The notes: a model not told the origin generated them from the sequence alone. A stretch of DNA of 64,000 nucleotides from Ruicaihuangia caeni (GCF_029952955.1 NZ_JASATX010000003.1:62001-126000), one strand, 5' to 3'. Positions 51,869 through 61,233 are shown, counted from the stretch's first letter. Numbers and translations are program-made.

Positions 51869-52900
51869 GTGCCCCAGCCGGATGCCGACGCGCTCGCCTC
51901 GCGCCCTCTGCCGCCGCTCGGCGAGCTGCTCGCCGGGGCGCGAGTGGTCGCCCTCCCGCTGCGCACCCGCTTCCGGGGCATCGACACGCGTGAAGCGCTG
52001 CTCATGCAAGGCCCTCAGGGGTGGACCGAGTTCTCGCCGTTCGTCGAGTACGACGATGCCGAGTCAGCCGCCTGGCTCGCTGCCGCGATCGACTTCGGAT
52101 GGAGCGCACCCCTCCCGCAGCGGCGTGGGTCGATTCCAGTGAACGCCACGTTGCCTGCCGTGCGAGCCGAGGACGTCGCCGAAGTGCTCGCTCCGTTCGG
52201 CGCCTGCCGTACCGTGAAGGTCAAAGTCGCAGAGCCCGGGCAGTCGCTCGCTGATGACCTCGAGCGGGTGGCGGCGGCCCGTGAGGTAGTCGGCCCGACC
52301 GGCCGCGTGCGCATCGATGCGAATGGCGCCTGGAGCGTCGATGAGGCCGCGATCGCTGTGCGTGCGCTCGCCGAGTTCGACCTGGAGTATGCCGAGCAGC
52401 CATGCCGCACGGTCGCCGAACTGGCGGAGCTCCGGCGACGGCTCGACGGCGCCGTCGCCATCGCAGCGGATGAGAGCGTGCGCAAAGCCGATGACCCGCT
52501 GAGGGTGGCCCGGGCCGGGGCCGCAGACATCGTGGTCGTCAAGGCGCAACCGCTCGGCGGCATCCGTGCTGCCCTCAGCCTGATCGAGGCTGCGGGGCTT
52601 CCGGCCGTCATTTCGAGCGCTCTCGACACCTCTGTCGGGCTCTCAATGGGCGCTCACCTGGCTGCAGCCATGCCCACGCTGCAGTTCGACTGCGGCCTCG
52701 GCACGGCCGCATTGCTCGCGGCCGACGTCGCCCGGCATCCGCTCATGCCGTCGGGCGGGGCGATCGAGGTGCGCCGGATCGACGCGGATGCCGAATTGCT
52801 CGACGAGCACGCGGCCGACGACGCGCGCCGCGAGTGGTGGTTCGAGCGACTGCGTCGCTGCCACTCCGTCCTCGCCAGCCAGCCGCCGGCCGCACGCTGA
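51869..52900 (+). CDS. menC: o-Succinylbenzoate synthase
   Basis: Dehydrates SHCHC to OSB. A 343-residue enolase-superfamily protein: VKVKVAEP with the catalytic Lys pair, RIDANGAWSVDEA and EYAEQPC and ADES metal ligands, and KAQPLGGI with the second catalytic Lys. It has the short actinobacterial form. GTG start; TAGGGT (51857-51862) six bases before it. Confidence 0.93.
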   Translation: MPQPDADALASRPLPPLGELLAGARVVALPLRTRFRGIDTREALLMQGPQGWTEFSPFVEYDDAESAAWLAAAIDFGWSAPLPQRRGSIPVNATLPAVRAEDVAEVLAPFGACRTVKVKVAEPGQSLADDLERVAAAREVVGPTGRVRIDANGAWSVDEAAIAVRALAEFDLEYAEQPCRTVAELAELRRRLDGAVAIAADESVRKADDPLRVARAGAADIVVVKAQPLGGIRAALSLIEAAGLPAVISSALDTSVGLSMGAHLAAAMPTLQFDCGLGTAALLAADVARHPLMPSGGAIEVRRIDADAELLDEHAADDARREWWFERLRRCHSVLASQPPAAR

Positions 52901-52995
52901 GCGCCGCCACAGAAGATCTCTCGAGCTCCTTGCCCGCCCGCATGCCGGGGGTACGCTCCGACGCACCGCGAACCAACGGAAGCGAAGGAGTGCTC

Positions 52996-53403
52996 ATGTC
53001 GATGTCGATGGTGGAACGAATGCTCGACGCTCATCCGGCCGGACCGGGCGAGTTGGACCGGGCCGCGTTGGTCGAATGCATCGAGGCGTGTCTCGAGTGC
53101 GCGTTCGCGTGCGCCTCGTGCGCCGACGCCTGCTTGAGCGAATCGATGGTCGACCAGCTCGTGGAGTGCATTCGCACCGACCTGGACTGCGCTGAAGTGT
53201 GCGCGACGACCGCGTCGGTGCTCAGCCGCCGGAGCGCCGACACCACGATCATGCGCGCGGTGCTGCAAGCGTGCCGCGCGGCGTGCGCGGCGTGTGCCGC
53301 CGAGTGCGCCAAGCACGCGGATACGCATGAGCACTGCCGCGCCTGCGCCGAAGCGTGCCGTCGCTGTGAGACGGCATGCGCGGCGCTGCTCAGCACCCTC
53401 TGA
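52996..53403 (+). CDS. Four-helix-bundle copper storage-like protein
   Basis: A 135-residue protein with 18 cysteines in helix-spaced C-x2-C and C-x3-C patterns (CIEACLECAFACASCADAC; CRAACAACAAEC; CRACAEACRRCETAC). This is the DUF326/Csp family, whose Csp3 members store many Cu(I) ions in the cytosol. No Tat signal, so cytosolic. GGAG lies six bases before the ATG, and TACGCT upstream may be the -10. It is convergent with the cytochrome c maturation operon. Confidence 0.88.
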   Translation: MSMSMVERMLDAHPAGPGELDRAALVECIEACLECAFACASCADACLSESMVDQLVECIRTDLDCAEVCATTASVLSRRSADTTIMRAVLQACRAACAACAAECAKHADTHEHCRACAEACRRCETACAALLSTL

Positions 53404-53430
53404 CTGCGCGCTCCAGCCACGGGCTCGGAT

Positions 53431-53477
53431 AGCGCGCTCGAACCGGGAACCATCAGCCGCCTTCGGTAGAGCGCGCT
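53431..53477. terminator. Inverted repeat between convergent genes
   Basis: AGCGCGCTC (53431-53439) and GAGCGCGCT (53469-53477) form a 9-bp stem with a 29-base loop between the copper protein gene and ccsB. May terminate both; the loop is long. Confidence 0.4.
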
Positions 53478-53490
53478 GCGGTGGGTGGGC

Positions 53491-54543
53491 CTACAGGCCT
53501 GAGTAGGCGTGCAGTCCCTTGAAGAAGAGGTTCACGACGGTGTAGTTGAACAGGATCGCACTGAAGCCGATGATGGCGAGCCAGGCGGATCGGTTACCGC
53601 GCCAGCCGCGCGTCGCGCGCGCGTGGATGTAACCGGCGTAGAGCACCCAGACGATGAACGTCCACACCTCCTTGGTGTCCCAGCCCCAGTACCGGCCCCA
53701 CGCGCGCTCAGCCCAGACCGCGCCGGCGATGAGCGTGAACGTCCAGAAGATGAAGCCGACGATGTTCAGCCGGTATGCGAGGTTCTCAAGGCGCTCGGCG
53801 CTCGGCAGCGAGCGAAGGAATCGCAGCTTCACCGCCTGCAGCTCGAGCGAGAGCAGCTCTCGCCGGTACTGCAGCAGTTGCACGATCGACAGGGCGAACC
53901 CGAGGGCGAGGAACCCGGTCGCGAGTGAGGCGACGAACACGTGGATGACCAGCCACGGCGACTGCAGCGCCGGGGGAAGCGGGATGACGCTCACGTAGAA
54001 CCCGACGGTCGAGACGCCGAGGATCAGTACCGACAGCCCGATCACGAAGGTGCCGAGGAAGCGCAGGTCCTGCTTCACCTGTACCGCGATGAACACGCCG
54101 ACGATGATGAGCGTCATCGTGAGCGAGAACTCGTACATGTTCGCCCACGGCACTCGCCCGGCCGCGATGCCGCGCAGCACATCGGCCGCGAGGTGGATGA
54201 GGAATCCGAGCACGGTCAGCGAGAACCCGACCTTCAGGCTCGGCGAACCCTTCTCACGGCCCTCGCGCACCGCCCGGCCCGCTCCCTCGCCGCGGCGCTC
54301 GGCCGCAGTCGTTCGCGCGACGGTGGCGGTCGAAGCGGTACCGATCGCGGCGCCCACCGAGCTCGAGCGCGCGGCAGGGGCGCCCCCGGCATCCGTCGCG
54401 ACGAGACCGTCGATCTTCGCCGGCTTATCGGCCGACCGCCTCGCCAGGTCGAGGGCGTACGAGATGAAGGCGAGGGTGTAGACGGCCATCGCCGAATACA
54501 CCAGCACCAGCGAGATGGTGTCGAGTTCTGCGTTGACGTTCAT
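53491..54543 (-). CDS. ccsB: Cytochrome c biogenesis protein CcsB/ResC
   Basis: A 350-residue membrane protein of System II haem handling. VWAERAWGRYWGWDTKEVW is the WWD haem motif, and conserved His residues lie in flanking helices (LVIHVFVASL, YAGYIHARA). A 70-residue Ala/Arg-rich cytosolic insert follows the first helix. It works with ResB to carry haem outward and attach it to apocytochrome. The start overlaps the resB stop (ATGA). Confidence 0.93.
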   Translation of the reverse strand: MNVNAELDTISLVLVYSAMAVYTLAFISYALDLARRSADKPAKIDGLVATDAGGAPAARSSSVGAAIGTASTATVARTTAAERRGEGAGRAVREGREKGSPSLKVGFSLTVLGFLIHLAADVLRGIAAGRVPWANMYEFSLTMTLIIVGVFIAVQVKQDLRFLGTFVIGLSVLILGVSTVGFYVSVIPLPPALQSPWLVIHVFVASLATGFLALGFALSIVQLLQYRRELLSLELQAVKLRFLRSLPSAERLENLAYRLNIVGFIFWTFTLIAGAVWAERAWGRYWGWDTKEVWTFIVWVLYAGYIHARATRGWRGNRSAWLAIIGFSAILFNYTVVNLFFKGLHAYSGL

Positions 54544-56228
54544 CGCTTGCTCCTGCTCTCGAGCTCTGCTTCATGCCGTGCGGCGAGGTCTTCGACCGCT
54601 TGATCGAGCGTCGGGTCTTCGCCGCGCGCGAGTCCCGCGTATTCGAGGGTGGTACGCGCGTCGGCTGCGACGGTGGCCTTGACCCAGAGGCGGCGGCGAG
54701 GCACGAAGAGCGCGGCGGCCAGACCGCCGACCACGAGCACTGAGAAGATCAGCACCCAGAGTTGCGTCGGGTCGTGGTGGATGTCGAGACTGACGAAGCG
54801 TTTGAGCTCGGTGAATTCTACTGCGCCCAGCCCATCGGGAAGCTCCACCCGTTCGCCCGGGCGCAACTCGATCGCCGCAGCGTCGGCTTCACCTCCGGCG
54901 ACCGGCGTCATGCCATCGGTGTCCAAGGCATATACCGATCGCGGAATGCCCTCGTTGATTCCGAGATCGCCGCTGAAGACGTTGAAGGTGAGCAGGGGAT
55001 CGCCCGGCTGCGGATGCGCGGAAGCGTACGCGCCGGAATGCTGCTCGACGGCCCACGGGTAGAAGAAGCCGACGAGGCCCAGCTGCTCGGGCACAGCATC
55101 CGGCACCTTCACGACCCCCAGGCTCGTCAGGTTGCCGTCTTGAGGCAGGAACGGAACAGCTTGCGAGAACGCCACTTCGCCCGAACTGTCGTACACCGTG
55201 ACCACGGGCGCGTAGCCGTTGCCCAGCAGGTAGGCGTTGTTGCCCGCGATGTGGAGAGGCTCGTTCACCTTGGCATTCGCCTCGATGGGCTCCTCGCCTC
55301 GCACCTTGGTCGTGAGATGCGCCTCGTAGTCGAGCGGCACCGCGGCGCCCGTGGTCTGATCGATGCCGTACTGCGCGTCGAAGCTGTCGAGCGTGATCGT
55401 GTAGGGAGTGAGCGACGACTCGTCGAAGAAGCGACCCGGGTTGAACGAGTCGTAGCCGGCGAGCACGTTGGTGAACGATTGCCCCTCGACGATGACCTTC
55501 TGGCCGTTGTAGCCGAAGCCGCTGATGATGCCCACAGCGAAGAGCACGCCGACCATCGCCGCGTGGAAGACCAGGTTGCCCGTCTCGCGCAGGTACCCAC
55601 GTTCCGCTGAGACCGAGTAGGTCGCGGCACCCCGCGCCTCCGAGTCGTATCGCTCCACGCGGTATCCGAGCTGCCGCAGGAGCGCGCCCGCCTCGGCGAT
55701 CGCCGTCTGGGGGTCTGCGTCGCTCACTGAGTTGCGGTAGCCCGCGAGCCGCTGCAGCCGCGCGGGTGTGCGCGGCGGGCGGGCGCGGAGTGCCTGCCAG
55801 TGATGCCGGGTGCGCGGGATGATGCAGCCGATGAGCGAGATGAACAGCAGCAGGTAGATCGACGAGAACCACACCGAGCTGTAGACGTCGAACATCTGCA
55901 GTCCGTCGAGCACTGGGAAGAGCTCAGGGTGGTCGGCCTTGTACTGCACCACGCCGTTGGGGTCGGAGGTGCGCTGCGGTACGAGCGAGCCGGGCACCGC
56001 GGCGACCGCGAGCAGCAGCAGGAGCAGCAGCGCCGTGCGCATGCTCGTCAGCTGGCGCCAGGCGAAGCGCAACCAGCCGACGAGGCCGAGCTTCGGCTGC
56101 GTGATGTCGCCGCGGCCCGAGCTTTCGGCATCCGTTCTTCGTGGATCCGACGACGATCGCTCGTCGTCCGGATCGGCGAGGCCTCGCGCTCCAGCGTCGA
56201 CATAGTCAGAGGGGCGTGACGGTTGCAT
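54540..56228 (-). CDS. resB: Cytochrome c biogenesis protein ResB
   Basis: A 562-residue protein with helices near 65-85, 120-140 and 225-245, a large external domain, and a last helix near 510-530. VPGSLVPQRTSDPNGV and VFHAAMVGVLFAVG are ResB/Ccs1 marks. Forms the cytochrome c synthetase with CcsB. The first 23 bases overlap the ccdA end. Confidence 0.92.
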   Translation of the reverse strand: MQPSRPSDYVDAGARGLADPDDERSSSDPRRTDAESSGRGDITQPKLGLVGWLRFAWRQLTSMRTALLLLLLLAVAAVPGSLVPQRTSDPNGVVQYKADHPELFPVLDGLQMFDVYSSVWFSSIYLLLFISLIGCIIPRTRHHWQALRARPPRTPARLQRLAGYRNSVSDADPQTAIAEAGALLRQLGYRVERYDSEARGAATYSVSAERGYLRETGNLVFHAAMVGVLFAVGIISGFGYNGQKVIVEGQSFTNVLAGYDSFNPGRFFDESSLTPYTITLDSFDAQYGIDQTTGAAVPLDYEAHLTTKVRGEEPIEANAKVNEPLHIAGNNAYLLGNGYAPVVTVYDSSGEVAFSQAVPFLPQDGNLTSLGVVKVPDAVPEQLGLVGFFYPWAVEQHSGAYASAHPQPGDPLLTFNVFSGDLGINEGIPRSVYALDTDGMTPVAGGEADAAAIELRPGERVELPDGLGAVEFTELKRFVSLDIHHDPTQLWVLIFSVLVVGGLAAALFVPRRRLWVKATVAADARTTLEYAGLARGEDPTLDQAVEDLAARHEAELESRSKR

Positions 56229-56937
56229 CGATCACCCCCTGGAGTTGCAGCATGATGGCCTGCCACACGCCCGAGACCATGAGCAGCCCCATGATGATGA
56301 GCAGCGCGCCACCGATGAGGTTGATGGTGCGCACATTCCGTCTGAGGAATGCCATGGAGCGGCTGGCCCAGCCGAGGCCGAGCGCGACCAGCAGGAACGG
56401 GATGCCGAGGCCGAAGCAGTAGGCAGCGCCGATGAGCGCCGCCCGACCGGGGCTCTGGCCGAGGGCGAGCGTCGATACGGCGGCGAGCACCGGGCCCATG
56501 CACGGCGACCATCCGACTGCGAATACCGCACCGAGAAGCGGCGCGCCCGCGAGGCCGGTCGTGGGCCGCCACGTGGGCTTGAACGTGCGCTGGAGGAACG
56601 TCACCTGGCCGATGAAGACGACGCCCATGAGCAGCACGACCACACCTGCGATCCGCAGGATGAGATCGCTGTACTGGAAGAAGAAGACGCCGACCGAGCC
56701 GACGAGCACGAAGAAGCCGAGGAACACGATGCTGAAGCCGGCGATGAACAACGCGGCGCCGGCGGCCATGCGTCCGCGCCGGGCGTCAGCGGCATCCGTG
56801 ATGCCGGTCACGTAGGCGAGATAACCGGGCACGAGTGGCAGCACGCAGGGCGAGGCGAATGCAATGAGCCCCGCGAGCACGGCGATGGGAAGCGCGAGCA
56901 GCAAGCTGCCACTCGCGATGATCTCGCCTGCGCCCAC
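56206..56937 (-). CDS. ccdA: Thiol-disulfide transporter CcdA
   Basis: A 243-residue, six-helix membrane protein. The redox cysteines are in FASPCVLPLVPGYLAYVTG (C31) and GWSPCMGPVLA (about 146). It carries reducing equivalents across the membrane to TlpA-type proteins. GTG start, nine bases after the tlpA stop. Confidence 0.93.
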   Translation of the reverse strand: MGAGEIIASGSLLLALPIAVLAGLIAFASPCVLPLVPGYLAYVTGITDAADARRGRMAAGAALFIAGFSIVFLGFFVLVGSVGVFFFQYSDLILRIAGVVVLLMGVVFIGQVTFLQRTFKPTWRPTTGLAGAPLLGAVFAVGWSPCMGPVLAAVSTLALGQSPGRAALIGAAYCFGLGIPFLLVALGLGWASRSMAFLRRNVRTINLIGGALLIIMGLLMVSGVWQAIMLQLQGVIDATVTPL

Positions 56938-56946
56938 CGCGGCCGC

Positions 56947-57540
56947 CTAGCTCTTCTCGGCGAGGGTGTCGGCGATGAGGGTGCCCAGCACCGACTTATC
57001 GGCGAGGCCGTTGATGCGCGCGGCAACTCTGCCCTCGCGGTCGAGCACGAGCGTCGTGGGCACGGCCTTCGGCTGCACCTTGCCGGCGAATGCCAGCATC
57101 GCGGACTGCTCCGATTCGGTCTCGATGATCGAGGGGTACTCGATGCCGTAGGTGCGCGCGAATGCGAGCGCCCCCTCGGTGGAGTTGTACAGGTTCACTC
57201 CGAGGAACTCGACACCGTCGGGCTGGTGCTCCTCGTACAGCGCCTGCAGATCGGGCGCCTCGACACGGCACGGTGCGCACTCGGCGTACCAGAAGTTCAC
57301 GACGAGCACCTCGCCGGCGAAGTCGTCGCTCGAGACGGTGGTTCCGGCATCCGTGCTGCCTGCGAAGTCGATGGGCTCGCCGCGGTCGCCGATCGCGAAC
57401 TCGTTGATGGTGCCATCGCCCGAGATATAGCCCTTGTCGGAGCCCGCACGGTACTGCTCGGCGAGCGGGTCGCTGGAGCATCCGGCAAGCAGGGTCGTCA
57501 GAGCGACCGCGGCAGCGGCGAAGGCGAGTCGAGACGTCAC
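56947..57540 (-). CDS. TlpA/ResA-like thioredoxin lipoprotein
   Basis: A 197-residue lipoprotein (lipobox LLAGC, C21) with a thioredoxin domain. The active site is WYAECAPC (C88, C91) and the cis-Pro is in KAVPTTLV. It reduces apocytochrome c haem-binding cysteines using electrons from CcdA. The GTG at 57540 overlaps the phosphatase stop as GTGA; the open frame further upstream is not used. Confidence 0.92.
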   Translation of the reverse strand: MTSRLAFAAAAVALTTLLAGCSSDPLAEQYRAGSDKGYISGDGTINEFAIGDRGEPIDFAGSTDAGTTVSSDDFAGEVLVVNFWYAECAPCRVEAPDLQALYEEHQPDGVEFLGVNLYNSTEGALAFARTYGIEYPSIIETESEQSAMLAFAGKVQPKAVPTTLVLDREGRVAARINGLADKSVLGTLIADTLAEKS

Positions 57541-58175
57541 ACGGCTCCAAGATCGACGGATGCTGCGAGCAATTCTCTCGCCGGATCCTGATAGTTCACC
57601 TCGGCGAAACGGTCGCCACGACGCTCGAAGGTGGTGATGCTCGACAGGCTGCACCGACGCCTGCGGGGGTCGTGCCAGAGCCGCTGGCCGGTGATGGCGC
57701 GGTGAGCGAGCCAGATCGGCGACTGGTGGCTCACCATGACGACCTCGCCGTCCTCTGTCTCGTCGAGGGCACTGTTCATCGCCGCGATCATGCGCGCGGC
57801 GATGCTGGTGAACGGCTCGCCCCAGCTGGGCCGGAACGGGTTGACCACCCAGGGCCAGGCCTGCGGACGAACCAGCACCTGCGGACCGAACTCGAAGGTC
57901 TTGCCCTCGAAGCGGTTGGTGGGCTCGATCAGGCGGTCGTCGGTCTGGATCGGCAACTCGAACTTCTCCGCCCACGGAGCAGCCGACTCCTGGGCGCGCT
58001 GCAGCGGGCTCGCATAGAGCGCCGTGATGTCGTGACCGTCGAGCGCCTCCGCGGCGAGCGCGGCCATGCGATGCCCGAGCTCCGAGAGGTGGAACCCGGG
58101 GATGCGCCCGTAGAGGATGCGCTGCGGGTTGTGCACCTCGCCGTGCCGAACCAGATGAACCAACCGAGCTGCCAC
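57537..58175 (-). CDS. Histidine phosphatase (phosphoglycerate mutase-like)
   Basis: A 212-residue enzyme. LVRHGEVHNP (RHG at 10-12) carries the phosphorylated His; MVSHQSPIWLAHRAI holds the second His. Substrate unknown, but this gene commonly heads actinobacterial ccdA-resBC operons. GTG at 58175; TAGACT (58183-58188) seven bases upstream makes it leaderless and the first gene of the operon. Open frame continues upstream through the GCT repeat and is ignored. Confidence 0.88.
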   Translation of the reverse strand: MAARLVHLVRHGEVHNPQRILYGRIPGFHLSELGHRMAALAAEALDGHDITALYASPLQRAQESAAPWAEKFELPIQTDDRLIEPTNRFEGKTFEFGPQVLVRPQAWPWVVNPFRPSWGEPFTSIAARMIAAMNSALDETEDGEVVMVSHQSPIWLAHRAITGQRLWHDPRRRRCSLSSITTFERRGDRFAEVNYQDPARELLAASVDLGAV

Positions 58176-58243
58176 GGCGCCAAGTCTAGGCGGCACGTGC
58201 TTGGCGGAAGCCTGCGTGCGCTCGGGCGGCGGCTCGGGACGCA

Positions 58244-58284
<41 letters not shown>

Positions 58285-58308
58285 GATGGTGTGCGCGCCA
58301 CCTGCGGG

Positions 58309-58338
58309 CGTCTGCGCCAGCTGTACGTGGCGCAGACG
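58309..58338 (+). other. 11-bp hairpin upstream of aspS
   Basis: CGTCTGCGCCA (58309-58319) pairs exactly with TGGCGCAGACG (58328-58338) over eight bases. It is upstream of the predicted aspS -10 (58385-58390), so it is more likely an operator-like or divergent-transcript structure than a leader. Confidence 0.55.
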
Positions 58339-58398
58339 TCTGTAACTGGCGCGGAGGTGGGGGTGTCAGCGGGAGGTCGGCAAGTAGACTCGGATGCC

Positions 58399-59739
58399 GT
58401 GACCGAACGCATCCTGATCAAGCACCTGGCCGCGCGCGAAGACGGCCCCGTGACCGTCTCGGGATGGGTCGATACGGTGCGCGACCAGAAGAAGGTGCAG
58501 TTCATCGTGCTGCACGACGAATCCGGTGCGCTGCAGCTCGTGAACCCCGCCGTCCGCGAGGTCGACCCCGACGACGCCGCGTCGGCCGGCCGCCACGAGA
58601 TCACCGAGACGATCTCGGGGCTCAGCCAGGGCAGCTTCATCACGGTGACCGGTGAGCTCAAGCACGACGAGCGTGTGAAGCTCGGCGGCATCGAGGTGAA
58701 GATCGGCACGCTCGAGGTGGTGAGCCACGCGGTTCCCGAGTCGCCGATCGCCGACGACTCGAGCATCGACAAGCGACTCGACTGGCGCTTCATCGACCTG
58801 CGCCGCCCCGAGCAGAACCTGATCTTCCGCGTGCAGACTACGTTCGAGCACGCACTGCGCACGTACTGGATCGAGCACGACTTCATCGAGATCCACACCC
58901 CGAAGCTCATGGCGTCGGCGTCCGAGTCGCGGGCCGAACTGTTCGAGGTCGGCTACTTCGACGACACCGCGTACCTGGCGCAGAGCCCCCAGTTCTTCAA
59001 GCAGATGGCCCAGCCCGCCGGCTTCGGCAAGGTGTTCGAGATCGGGCCCGCGTTCCGCGCCGACCCGTCGTTCACCTCTCGGCACGCGACCGAGTTCACG
59101 TCGATCGACACCGAGGTGAGCTGGATCAGCAGCCACGAAGACGTGATGCGCCTGCACGAAGAGCTCATGGTGGCCGGCATCCGCGCCATCAAGGAGAAGC
59201 ACGGCGAAGAGATCGAGCAGCGCTTCGGCGTGACGATCGAAGTGCCGACGACACCGTTCCCGCGGATTCCGCTGGCCGAGGCGAAGCAGATCGTCGCCGA
59301 GCGCGGCTACGTCGTCCCTCGTCACGACGACGACATGGACCCTGAGGGCGAGCGGCAGATCGCGGCGTACGTGAAGGAGAAGTACGGCCACGACTTCGTC
59401 TTCCTGACCGACTACGCGTCGAGCATCCGGCCGTTCTACCACATGCGCAACGCCGACGATCAGGGGATCACCAACAGCTACGACCTCGTGTACCACGGCG
59501 TCGAGATCTCGACCGGCGCGCAACGCGAGCACCGCATCGACGTGCTCACGACCCAGGCGAAGGAGAAGGGCCTCGACCCCGAGGAGCTCGGCTTCTACCT
59601 CGACTTCTTCCGCTACGGCGTGCCGCCGCACGGCGGGTTCGGCATGGGGCTGGCCCGCGTGCTGATGCTCATGCTGGGGCTCAACTCGATCCGCGAGGTG
59701 ACCTACCTCTTCCGCGGGCCGAACCGTCTGCTGCCCTAA
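58399..59739 (+). CDS. aspS: Aspartyl-tRNA synthetase, archaeal-type (probably non-discriminating)
   Basis: A 446-residue class II synthetase. The OB-fold anticodon domain holds VSGWVDTVRDQKKVQFIVLHD; motif 2 is FRADPSFTSRHATEF, and motif 3 is GGFGMGLARVLMLMLG. It lacks the 120-residue GAD insertion of bacterial AspRS (about 590 residues) and ends FRGPNRLLP as in the archaeal/eukaryotic form. Such enzymes often also charge tRNA-Asn, followed by amidation. The GTG at 58399 is eight bases after TAGACT (58385-58390); upstream frame would encode poly-Leu from the GCT repeat and is rejected. Confidence 0.92.
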   Translation: MTERILIKHLAAREDGPVTVSGWVDTVRDQKKVQFIVLHDESGALQLVNPAVREVDPDDAASAGRHEITETISGLSQGSFITVTGELKHDERVKLGGIEVKIGTLEVVSHAVPESPIADDSSIDKRLDWRFIDLRRPEQNLIFRVQTTFEHALRTYWIEHDFIEIHTPKLMASASESRAELFEVGYFDDTAYLAQSPQFFKQMAQPAGFGKVFEIGPAFRADPSFTSRHATEFTSIDTEVSWISSHEDVMRLHEELMVAGIRAIKEKHGEEIEQRFGVTIEVPTTPFPRIPLAEAKQIVAERGYVVPRHDDDMDPEGERQIAAYVKEKYGHDFVFLTDYASSIRPFYHMRNADDQGITNSYDLVYHGVEISTGAQREHRIDVLTTQAKEKGLDPEELGFYLDFFRYGVPPHGGFGMGLARVLMLMLGLNSIREVTYLFRGPNRLLP

Positions 59740-59755
59740 CGGCCACGAACCACGA

Positions 59756-59790
59756 AGCGCCCCGCCCGGATGATTCCGGCGCGGGGCGCT
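59756..59790. terminator. Bidirectional terminator between aspS and the NCS1 permease
   Basis: AGCGCCCCGC (59756-59765) pairs with GCGGGGCGCT (59781-59790); an inner CCGG/CCGG pair extends the stem with a single-base bulge. It follows the aspS stop by 16 bases and the convergent permease stop by 12. Confidence 0.85.
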
Positions 59791-59802
59791 CGTTCTTCGC
59801 CG

Positions 59803-61233
59803 CTACTGCTCGATCAGTTCAGCTTCGGCCCGCTGGGTCCCTGCCTCGGCATAGCCCCCCTTCGCCGCCGGTTTCGCGATGAGCGAAGTGCCTGCCCAGT
59901 AGACAACTCCTGCGATGAGCGCCGAGGGCAGCGTGGCGGTCATGAACTCGAACGGAGTGCGTGACGAGTACGTCACCGGGTCGAGCAGGTAGATGTATAC
60001 CGCGACGCCGACCGCGAATGCGACGAGCGCTATCGGGTTGAACCCTCCCCAATAGAAGTACTTCGAGCGCTTGTCGTTGAGATAGAGCGACGTCACATCG
60101 AGGCGATGACGGCGCAGCACATAGAAGTCAGCGATCTGGATGCCGCACATCGGCGCGAAGCACAGCCCGAGGAACGCAACGAACACATTGAAGTAATCGA
60201 ACAGACCGTCACCGAAGAACGCGACCAGCACGATCACTGGCAGAGCCCCTACTACGACGGTGGCGCCCCACCCGAGCGACCGCAGGCCTGGCAACTGCCG
60301 GAGTGCGATCGTGGAGGCAAAGGTACCCACCAAACCGGTGCCGATGTTCGCCACGAGGATGAACAGCAATGAGATCACGCCGACGACCGGGCCGCCCACC
60401 TGCACGAGGAACTGCGTCGGGTCGCCGCCGGACTCGGGAAGCAGCAGCCCGGCATAAAGGCCGGTGAGCGAGCCGATACCGACACCGAGCCCCAGACCTA
60501 TCACCACCGGCCAGAGGGCGCGGCGGGCGCTCGGCCCGTTTCGCACAATAGCCCCGGTATACGCCCACCAAGAGAGGTTTGACGCGATCAGCACCTCGAG
60601 CCCGCTCGCCCAGTTCACCGAGTTGCTCTCGGCGGGCCAGGTGGCCGGGGCGGCGAGCAGAGTGCTCACCCCGAACTGCACGAGCAGCAGCACCAGCACG
60701 ATGAAGCTCAGCACCAGCACACTCACCGCGATGATCGGCCCATAGTCGCGCACGCTGTTCTGACCGCGCAGCAGCATCGCTACGATGAGCAGCGCGCCGA
60801 GAGTGCCGGCGAGCCCGACGATCCAGCCGGTGCCCTCGTGCCCAACCACACCGAATGCGATGAGCAGCTCGCGCACGGCACGCCCCAGCAGCACGAAGAG
60901 GATGGTGTTCCACCCCAAGATCGAACCGTAGACGAGCACCACCGAGAGCAGCGAACCACGGGTGCCGAACTGGGGGCGCGTCGAGGTCACAGCGTCGAGC
61001 CCGTACTTCGATGAGATGGGTACGCACGCCAGCACGATGAGCAGGATGCCGATGAGTGAACCGGCGATGATCGCCAGCGTGCCATGCACGGCACCGAGGT
61101 AGAACGAGACGAAGCCCCCGATGACGAAGCACCACGTCGCGATCGCGGCCGAAACCGACGCCGAGAAGATCGACAGCGGCTTCCAGGTGCGCTCGCCTCG
61201 GAGCACCGGCCAGCCGTTCTCCGCGGCGTTCAC
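59803..61233 (-). CDS. NCS1-family nucleobase/cation symporter
   Basis: A 476-residue transporter with about twelve helices. GERTWKPLSIFSASVSAAIATWCFVIGG, read in pieces, GPIIAVSVLVL, SNLSWWAYTGAIVRNG and FAPMCGIQIADFYVLRR match NCS1 permeases for cytosine, uracil, allantoin or hydantoin. The ligand cannot be deduced. GTG at 61233 overlaps the stop of a 53-residue membrane protein gene (GTGA). Linked amidohydrolase suggests a cyclic amide substrate. Confidence 0.88.
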   Translation of the reverse strand: MNAAENGWPVLRGERTWKPLSIFSASVSAAIATWCFVIGGFVSFYLGAVHGTLAIIAGSLIGILLIVLACVPISSKYGLDAVTSTRPQFGTRGSLLSVVLVYGSILGWNTILFVLLGRAVRELLIAFGVVGHEGTGWIVGLAGTLGALLIVAMLLRGQNSVRDYGPIIAVSVLVLSFIVLVLLLVQFGVSTLLAAPATWPAESNSVNWASGLEVLIASNLSWWAYTGAIVRNGPSARRALWPVVIGLGLGVGIGSLTGLYAGLLLPESGGDPTQFLVQVGGPVVGVISLLFILVANIGTGLVGTFASTIALRQLPGLRSLGWGATVVVGALPVIVLVAFFGDGLFDYFNVFVAFLGLCFAPMCGIQIADFYVLRRHRLDVTSLYLNDKRSKYFYWGGFNPIALVAFAVGVAVYIYLLDPVTYSSRTPFEFMTATLPSALIAGVVYWAGTSLIAKPAAKGGYAEAGTQRAEAELIEQ

